Of a DNA stretch of 30,358 nucleotides, positions 23,084 to 28,062 are shown piece after piece. A program made the translations under genes and the position numbers. How positions within the stretch are numbered: the stretch's first letter is position 1; every line of letters starts with the position of its first letter. Source of the DNA: CAYVQA01 sp045119035 (GTDB lineage: Bacteria; Bacillota_I; Bacilli_A; ML615J-28; CAG-313); the NCBI GenBank assembly GCA_045119035.1, contig JBGVCU010000045.1:1-30358 (forward strand). Direction: 5' to 3'. Under the pieces are notes generated by a model. That model was not told the origin of the DNA. It did no database searches and was given only the letters and a program-made list of their open reading frames with translations.

Positions 23084-23305
23084 ATGACATATTTATATTA
23101 TACATATTTTTTGTCTTTAGTAGTATTCTTTTTAATTTATTTCAAAATATTACTAAGCACAAATTTAGAAAAAATTTTTAAACAAGGTAAAACAACAGAA
23201 ATTAGATTTACATATTATCTATTAAGCTTTATATTAAGTGCAATTACCTCATTTGGAATTGTATCTTTAGTTTATTCAATTTTAAAAATATTAAATATTT
23301 ATTAA
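23084..23305 (+). CDS. DUF1146 (YwzB-like) small membrane protein
   Basis: 73 residues, two transmembrane helices (about 5-23 and 44-68) joined by a cytosolic loop with EKIFKQGKTTEIRFTYYLLS. In Bacillus ywzB, a DUF1146 protein, lies directly after atpC and upstream of the spoIID-spoIIQ region. Here the same gene lies between the ATP synthase operon and spoIIQ, which supports the call. TAGGAGAAA precedes ATG 23084. Function unknown. Confidence 0.75.
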   Translation: MTYLYYTYFLSLVVFFLIYFKILLSTNLEKIFKQGKTTEIRFTYYLLSFILSAITSFGIVSLVYSILKILNIY

Positions 23306-23358
23306 AATATTTTGTATAATTTCTCTCATTTAGTAAAAAATACAATTGAGGTGAAATT

Positions 23359-24015
23359 ATGAAAGATTGGAAAAAAGTAAGTAAAGTAATTAAAGACAAT
23401 AAATTTCAATTTTTCTTCTTTATCGCAATGTTACTTTTATTAGTTGTTACAATTATTGCATCAACTAATACAGACCCAGTTGTGGAATCTCCTGATATTG
23501 AAATTCCAGATATTAAACCAGATCCAGAACAACCAGACAAAGATGTTGTTGAAATTGTTGAAGAACAATTTATTATGCCTATTAAAGATACAGATTATGT
23601 AATTGTTAGAAAGTTTTTTGACAAAAATGATACAAAGGAAAATCAACAACTTTCTTTAATTAAATTTAATAATTCATATCGTACTAGTCAAGGTATGTCA
23701 TTTGCAAAAAAAGATGGAAATAACTTTGATGTTGTTGCTGCAATGAGTGGTAAAGTACTTGAAGTTAAAGAAAGTCCAATTTTTGGTAAATGTGTTGTTA
23801 TTGAACATGATGACGGAATTAACACTTTATATTATGGATTAAGTGAAGTTTGTGTTCAAAAAGATGCTGAAGTTAAACAAAAAGATAAAATTGGTGTAAG
23901 TGGTTATACAGAATACGATAAAGAAGCGAAAAATCATGTTTATTTCCAAGTTATGAAGGATAATAAGTATTTAAATCCAAAAAATATTTTTGGAAAGAAA
24001 ACAAGTGAGTTATAA
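23359..24015 (+). CDS. spoIIQ: SpoIIQ-like sporulation protein with inactive LytM domain
   Basis: Forespore membrane protein that pairs with SpoIIIAH across the intermembrane space during engulfment. 218 residues: a cytosolic N-terminus, one transmembrane helix (about 17-34), a Pro/Asp/Glu-rich linker (about 38-65), then a LytM/M23 fold with FDVVAAMSGKVLEVKES, CVVIEHDDGINTLYYGLSEV, KVSGY-like turns and NHVYFQVMKD. The first zinc histidine is replaced (SQGMSF), and the last HxH is HVY, so metal binding is lost as in Bacillus SpoIIQ rather than clostridial SpoIIQ. GAGGTGAAA precedes ATG 23359. A GTATA (23314-23318) and GTAAAAAAT (23333-23341) upstream resemble sigma-F boxes, but with a short 14-base spacer. 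Confidence 0.88.
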   Translation: MKDWKKVSKVIKDNKFQFFFFIAMLLLLVVTIIASTNTDPVVESPDIEIPDIKPDPEQPDKDVVEIVEEQFIMPIKDTDYVIVRKFFDKNDTKENQQLSLIKFNNSYRTSQGMSFAKKDGNNFDVVAAMSGKVLEVKESPIFGKCVVIEHDDGINTLYYGLSEVCVQKDAEVKQKDKIGVSGYTEYDKEAKNHVYFQVMKDNKYLNPKNIFGKKTSEL

Positions 24016-24019
24016 TAGA

Positions 24020-24046
24020 AGATAATCTAATTAGATTATCTTTTTT
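24020..24046 (+). terminator. Rho-independent terminator after spoIIQ
   Basis: A perfect 22-base palindrome (AGATAATCTA-AT-TAGATTATCT, 24020-24041) followed by T to 24046. Confidence 0.9.
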
Positions 24047-24084
24047 ATTATTTCAAAGTAAATGAAAAAAAATAAAAAATTTGA

Positions 24085-24090
24085 TATAAT
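24085..24090 (+). promoter_or_regulatory. Extended -10 promoter of yigZ
   Basis: TGA-TATAAT (24082-24090). The -35 position (ATGAAA, 24062-24067) is only a partial match. AAAGGAG at 24104-24110 follows. Confidence 0.55.
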
Positions 24091-24118
24091 AATATAAGAA
24101 TAGAAAGGAGCTTTTATT

Positions 24119-24721
24119 ATGAATACAATACTTGGTGAACATAAATATGAATTAGTGATTAATAAAAGCACTTTTATTAGTCATATTAAACATGTAGAAA
24201 CAGTGCAAGAAGCAAAGGAATATATTGAAGAAATTAAAGCGAAATATTTTGACGCAACTCATAATGTTACAGCTTATACTGTAGGTAAAACTGGTGAATA
24301 TGGTCATTGTAGTGATGATGGAGAACCTTCTGGTACAGCAGGTCTTCCTGTACTTGATGTATTTAGAAAAAATAATATTACAAATTTTGCTTGTATTGTT
24401 ACGCGTTATTTTGGAGGAATTAAACTTGGAGCAGGTGGGCTTGTTAGAGCATATTCTAAAGCAGCAAGTGAAAATCTACATCAAATACCATTCGTTCCAA
24501 TAATTGAATATGGATTTTTAAAATTAACATTTCATTATCCTTTTTTAAATGAAATAGATTTATGTTTAAAAGAATATGAAATATTAGAAAGATCATTTAC
24601 AACTGATGTATCTTATTTAGTAAAAGTTCCAGTTTTAGATATACCAACAATTAGTAAAAGACTTCTTGTTTTAACTAATAGTTTTATAAATATTGAAGAA
24701 ATAAAAAAAGAAACTAATTAA
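24119..24721 (+). CDS. yigZ: YigZ/IMPACT family protein (UPF0029)
   Basis: 200 residues. The IMPACT domain spans about 1-130, with the signature HCSDDGEPSGTAGLPVL and VTRYFGGIKLGAGGLVRAYS. The C-terminal half is a ferredoxin-like domain (about 135-195) with KLTFHYPFLNEID. Eukaryotic IMPACT restrains Gcn2; the bacterial role is not settled, with a link to ribosome or nucleic-acid binding suggested. AAAGGAG at 24104-24110 sets ATG 24119. It is a single-gene unit ending in a terminator shared with the convergent gene. Confidence 0.93.
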   Translation: MNTILGEHKYELVINKSTFISHIKHVETVQEAKEYIEEIKAKYFDATHNVTAYTVGKTGEYGHCSDDGEPSGTAGLPVLDVFRKNNITNFACIVTRYFGGIKLGAGGLVRAYSKAASENLHQIPFVPIIEYGFLKLTFHYPFLNEIDLCLKEYEILERSFTTDVSYLVKVPVLDIPTISKRLLVLTNSFINIEEIKKETN

Positions 24722-24732
24722 ATTAGTTTCTT
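24708..24732. terminator. Bidirectional terminator between yigZ and the DUF1295 gene
   Basis: AAGAAACTAATT and AATTAGTTTCTT form a 12-bp stem across both gene ends. On the minus strand it is followed by seven T, a strong terminator. On the plus strand the tail is a broken T-rich stretch. It contains the yigZ stop and touches the stop of the minus-strand gene. Confidence 0.8.
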
Positions 24733-25597
24733 ATAATTCTTTCTTTTTACCAATAATAATAGTATTTGTAGTTTTTTGATATTCAGAGTAAAATGCTTTT
24801 TCTTTTACTTCTTTCTTTTCCATTAATGGGATACTAATTACTGAAATCATTAATGTTAATAGTATTGGTCCTAATAGAAGTACAAAGTATTGGTCATTTA
24901 AACTAAACATCATTAAGAATGTTCCCCACCAGAATAATAGTTCACCAAAATAATTTGGATGGCGACTCTTATCCCAAAGACCTACTTGACATACTTCAAA
25001 TGGATTTTTTCTGTTTCGTTTAAAGAAATATAAAGTTATATCAGAACGTGTTTTAATTAATAATCCACTAACTACAATTATTACTCCAAGAATTGATGAT
25101 AAATTCCAGTTTTCAAAAGTACTGATTTCAATATAATAAAATATTGGTAACAATAAAATAAATAATAATATTTGTGGTAGTAAATGAATTCCAAATAAAT
25201 TAATAATTGGATACCATTTAGAAGTTTTAAAGTGATCAAATCGCCAATCATTTTCTTTAATTGAAGACATATTTAAAAGTAACATTGCTAAATGATTTAA
25301 TGAATATGTTCCAAATAATACTAACATAATATATGATTGAGTATTAAGTTCACTTATATAACAACTATACATAATAACTAATGTAAAACCAACAAATGGC
25401 CAGATATATTTTGATAATGTGGCTGATTTAACAAATAAATCAATAATATAAATAATAATTGTATCTATTAGTAGAATTATTAATAATCTTAATAATAGAC
25501 TATTGATTGGTAGTATTTTATTAAATAAAATTGATAGGAAGATAATTCCTATATATATAAGGAATGTTAATGTAATATTTAATATTTTCTTTTTCAT
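24731..25597 (-). CDS. DUF1295 / steroid 5-alpha-reductase-like membrane protein
   Basis: 288 residues with about seven to eight transmembrane helices. The diagnostic C-terminal part reads GLWDKSRHPNYFGELLFWWG, followed by PLMEKKEVK and YxxYQKTTN, the pattern of the DUF1295/isoprenylcysteine methyltransferase-steroid reductase superfamily. The substrate is unknown; members act on lipids or isoprenoids. The start is ATG at 25595-25597 (MKKKILN), set by AAAGAGGTT at 25602-25610; an in-frame upstream start at 25633 lies over the -10 box. It is the only complete minus-strand gene in the window, with its own promoter and terminator. Confidence 0.88.
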   Translation of the reverse strand: MKKKILNITLTFLIYIGIIFLSILFNKILPINSLLLRLLIILLIDTIIIYIIDLFVKSATLSKYIWPFVGFTLVIMYSCYISELNTQSYIMLVLFGTYSLNHLAMLLLNMSSIKENDWRFDHFKTSKWYPIINLFGIHLLPQILLFILLLPIFYYIEISTFENWNLSSILGVIIVVSGLLIKTRSDITLYFFKRNRKNPFEVCQVGLWDKSRHPNYFGELLFWWGTFLMMFSLNDQYFVLLLGPILLTLMISVISIPLMEKKEVKEKAFYSEYQKTTNTIIIGKKKEL

Positions 25598-25622
25598 AAT
25601 AACCTCTTTATTAACTTTTAAT

Positions 25623-25651
25623 ATTATAATCAAAAAGTATCTTTTTGTAAA
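25623..25651 (-). promoter_or_regulatory. Promoter of the DUF1295 gene
   Basis: On the minus strand, TTTACA (25646-25651) and TATAAT (25623-25628) with a 17-base spacer. It is back-to-back with the promoter at 25657. Confidence 0.75.
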
Positions 25652-25656
25652 GTTAA

Positions 25657-25685
25657 TTGTCTTATTATGAACTTATTTCTATATT
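25657..25685 (+). promoter_or_regulatory. Promoter of the radical SAM gene
   Basis: TTGTCT (25657-25662) and TATATT (25680-25685), 17-base spacing, before AAGGTGA at 25689-25695. The predicted transcript start is very close to the ribosome-binding site. Confidence 0.5.
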
Positions 25686-25699
25686 TTAAAGGTGAATTT

Positions 25700-26638
25700 A
25701 TGAAACATTTAATGAATGATGAAAAACATTATATTACATTAAATAACTATTTAAAAGACCGTTTTAATAAAAAAGTCTTTAAAATAGCATTAAACGGAAA
25801 TTTTACTTGTCCAAATAGAGATGGTAAAATTTCAAAGATGGGTTGTATCTTTTGTTCAGAAAAAGGAAGTGGAGATTTTTCTGGAGATAAGGATCTTTCT
25901 TTTAAAGAACAATTTAATGATATTAAAAAGATGATGAATGAGAAATGGATAGATGGATACTATATTGCTTATCTTCAAGCAAACACTAATACTTATGATA
26001 CAGTAGAAAATTTAAGAAAAAAATATTATGAAATCATTGAACTTGATAAAGATATTAAAATCTTTTCAATTGCAACTAGACCTGATTGTATAACTAAAGA
26101 AATTGTTGAATTACTTTCTGAAATAAATAAAAAAATAGAAGTTTGGGTTGAACTAGGTTTTCAAACATCAAACGAAGAAACAGCAAAATTCATTAATCGT
26201 GGTTATAAAAATGAATGTTTAAAAAATGCTGTTGATTTATTAAGTAAAAATAACATAACAACAATTGTTCATATTATTAATGGTCTTCCAAATGAAACGA
26301 AAGATGATATGATTAATACAGTAAAATATTTAAATAAATTACCTATTAAAGGTATTAAAATTCATATGTTACATGTTATGAAAAATACCCCTTTAGAAAA
26401 GGTTTATTTAAATAAACCTTTTTATCTATTATCAAAAGATGAATATTGTGAAATTGTAGCAAGTCAACTAAGACTTCTTAATACAAACATCGTAATTCAT
26501 AGAATCACAGGAGACTCTCCAAAGGAATTATTAATTGCTCCTGAGTGGACGTTAAAGAAATTTGTGGTTATGAATGATATTGATAAAATAATGAGAAAGA
26601 ATAATTATTATCAAGGCGATAATATAAGTGAGGAATAG
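25700..26638 (+). CDS. Radical SAM protein of the TIGR01212 (YhcC/YtqA) type
   Basis: 312 residues. The iron-sulfur cysteines are C37, C49 and C52 in TCPNRDG...GCIFCSEKGSGDFSG, a pattern typical of this family rather than the classical CxxxCxxC. Further family segments are YIAYLQANTNTYD, SIATRPDC, VWVELGFQTSNEE, HIINGLPNET and GIKIHMLHVMKNTPL. The start is ATG 25700 with AAGGTGA at 25689-25695; an upstream in-frame ATG at 25667 overlaps the promoter. The substrate is unknown; a tRNA or rRNA modification role is often assumed. It is cotranscribed with the CinA-type gene two bases downstream. Confidence 0.9.
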   Translation: MKHLMNDEKHYITLNNYLKDRFNKKVFKIALNGNFTCPNRDGKISKMGCIFCSEKGSGDFSGDKDLSFKEQFNDIKKMMNEKWIDGYYIAYLQANTNTYDTVENLRKKYYEIIELDKDIKIFSIATRPDCITKEIVELLSEINKKIEVWVELGFQTSNEETAKFINRGYKNECLKNAVDLLSKNNITTIVHIINGLPNETKDDMINTVKYLNKLPIKGIKIHMLHVMKNTPLEKVYLNKPFYLLSKDEYCEIVASQLRLLNTNIVIHRITGDSPKELLIAPEWTLKKFVVMNDIDKIMRKNNYYQGDNISEE

Positions 26639-26640
26639 TT

Positions 26641-27171
26641 ATGAATAATGTTCTTTTGGAAAAAGAAGTAATTAATTTACTTCATAAATATAATTTAAAA
26701 TTCAGTGCGGCAGAATCTTGCACAGGAGGACTTTTGATTTCTAGACTTATAGGTATAAGCGGAGCATCAAACGTTATAAACGAAAGCTTTGTTACATATT
26801 CTAATGAATCAAAAGTAAATAGATTAGGTGTTGATAAGTCACTAATTAAAAAATATGGTGTGCAATCAATTGAAGTAGCAGAAGCTATGACAGAAGGATT
26901 ATTTAAAGTAACAAGTGCAAATGTATGTGTTGGAGTTACTGGATTTACTTGTGGAGAAATTAAAGAAGAAACTGATGGATTATTCTATTTTTCTGTTAAA
27001 TATTCTTTCAATGATTTTGAATTTACTCACCTTGAAAAATATCAAGTAACTGGCACAAGAGATGAAATGAGATATAAGCAAACAGACTACATTTTATCTT
27101 CAATAATAAATTCTATTAATAAATTTGTTGCTTTAAATAAATTAGACAACAATACTGTAAAATATAAATAA
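26641..27171 (+). CDS. CinA C-terminal-type nicotinamide-nucleotide amidohydrolase
   Basis: 176 residues, a stand-alone CinA C-terminal domain (PncC-like) that deamidates nicotinamide mononucleotide for NAD recycling. AAESCTGGLLISRL is the nucleophile segment, followed by GxSxxxNESFVTYSNESKVNRLGV and VGVTGFTCGE. The last is usually VGVTGIAGPGG, so this loop is unusual, with Cys in place of Gly/Pro. The C-terminal TRDEMRYKQT matches the family. No competence-type N-terminal domain is present. GAGGAAT precedes ATG 26641. Confidence 0.88.
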   Translation: MNNVLLEKEVINLLHKYNLKFSAAESCTGGLLISRLIGISGASNVINESFVTYSNESKVNRLGVDKSLIKKYGVQSIEVAEAMTEGLFKVTSANVCVGVTGFTCGEIKEETDGLFYFSVKYSFNDFEFTHLEKYQVTGTRDEMRYKQTDYILSSIINSINKFVALNKLDNNTVKYK

Positions 27172-27224
27172 TTTATCGTTTATTTTTCATATTAAACTTA
27201 TTATTCACTAATTTTTAATAAACT

Positions 27225-27241
27225 AAACCAATGGTTGGTTT
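27225..27241 (+). promoter_or_regulatory. Perfect operator-like inverted repeat at an HTH gene promoter
   Basis: AAACCAA-TGG-TTGGTTT, a perfect 7-bp inverted repeat with a 3-base centre. Its right arm overlaps the -35 box. The same element, less symmetric, lies at 6993-7009 ahead of the other HTH cassette. Autoregulation by the HTH protein at 27289 is the simplest reading. Confidence 0.7.
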
Positions 27242-27267
27242 ACAATTTCTCTTATAATTGTTATACT
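27239..27267 (+). promoter_or_regulatory. Promoter of the zinc-ribbon HTH gene
   Basis: TTTACA (27239-27244) and TATACT (27262-27267) with 17-base spacing and a TGT extended -10, then GAAAGGAG before ATG 27289. The geometry relative to the palindrome is identical to that at 7007-7035. Confidence 0.8.
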
Positions 27268-27288
27268 ATAAGCGAAAGGAGAAACTTT

Positions 27289-27897
27289 ATGGATCAAATT
27301 AAAATTGGAAAGTTTATTTCCGTTTGTAGAAAGAATGTCAATCTAACTCAAGCACAACTTGCTGAAAAATTATTAATTACGGATAAAGCTATTTCAAAAT
27401 GGGAAAGAGGAATAGCAATGCCTGATTCATCAATTATGTTAGAACTTTGTGATATTCTTAAAATTAGTGTAAAAGAATTATTATTAGGAGAGAAAATTAG
27501 TATGGAAAATAACAATGAAAAAAATGAAGAACTTTTAGTTAATCTTTCAAAAGAAATTGAACAAAAAAATAAAACAATTTGGAAAACAATGTGGATTGTT
27601 TTAGGTGTTAGTATTTTTGCGTTTCTTGGTGCAATGGCAGTCGCAGCTTTTTTAATACCTGAAGGTACTTGGCAATATGTAGTTATCATTATTTCTGCAG
27701 TATTGTTTTTAATTCCTGCTTTCTATAGTTTAAGACTTGAAGTAAGCATTGGTTCATATAAATGTAAACACTGTGGACATAATATTGTACCTACGTATAA
27801 GCAAGCTCTTAATTCAATGCATTTCGGTACAACACGTTATTTAAAATGTCCTAAATGCAATAAAAGATCTTGGTGTAAAAAAGTTATTAATGAATAA
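27289..27897 (+). CDS. XRE-type HTH membrane protein with C-terminal zinc ribbon
   Basis: 202 residues in three parts. A Cro/C1 helix-turn-helix (1-70, with NLTQAQLAEKLLITDKAISK and WERGIAMPDSS) is followed by a charged linker. Two transmembrane helices come next (about 104-125 and 129-149), then a C-terminal zinc ribbon with C159xxC162 and C187xxC190 plus C196 in RSWC. The ribbon has the segment VPTYKQALNSMHFGTTRYLKC. It is a likely membrane-tethered sensor-regulator controlling its own promoter. The start is ATG 27289 with AAAGGAG at 27275-27281; a TTG at 27235 in frame lies in the operator and is not a real start. Confidence 0.88.
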   Translation: MDQIKIGKFISVCRKNVNLTQAQLAEKLLITDKAISKWERGIAMPDSSIMLELCDILKISVKELLLGEKISMENNNEKNEELLVNLSKEIEQKNKTIWKTMWIVLGVSIFAFLGAMAVAAFLIPEGTWQYVVIIISAVLFLIPAFYSLRLEVSIGSYKCKHCGHNIVPTYKQALNSMHFGTTRYLKCPKCNKRSWCKKVINE

Positions 27898-27956
27898 TAT
27901 AGAGTAAAAAATAGTATTTTTAAACTTGTTTGATTAAAACTGATTGAATAAAACAC

Positions 27957-27999
27957 ATTAGATAAGTAAATTAATATTGATTACTTATCTAATTTTTTT
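27957..27999 (+). terminator. Rho-independent terminator after the zinc-ribbon HTH gene
   Basis: ATTAGATAAGTAA (27957-27969) and TTACTTATCTAAT (27981-27993) form a 13-bp stem with an 11-base loop, followed by T to 27999. Confidence 0.88.
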
Positions 28000-28007
28000 C
28001 AATAAAT

Positions 28008-28036
28008 TCGACAAATATGTTTATTTGATGTATAAT
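28008..28036 (+). promoter_or_regulatory. Promoter of the OppA-like gene
   Basis: TCGACA (28008-28013) and TATAAT (28031-28036), 17-base spacing, then TGGAGGG (28051-28057) before ATG 28063. Confidence 0.75.
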
Positions 28037-28062
28037 ATAATTAAAAAAACTGGAGGGAAACT

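Noticed and set aside
23314..23341. Sigma-F promoter of spoIIQ (GTATA and GTAAAAAAT)
   Set aside because: The boxes are tempting, but the 14-base spacer is short and the -10 lacks the second G. It is kept only as a remark.
27235..27288. N-terminal extension of the zinc-ribbon HTH protein from a TTG at 27235
   Set aside because: This stretch contains the operator, promoter and AAAGGAG site; MDQIKIGKF at 27289 is the normal start of the HTH domain.
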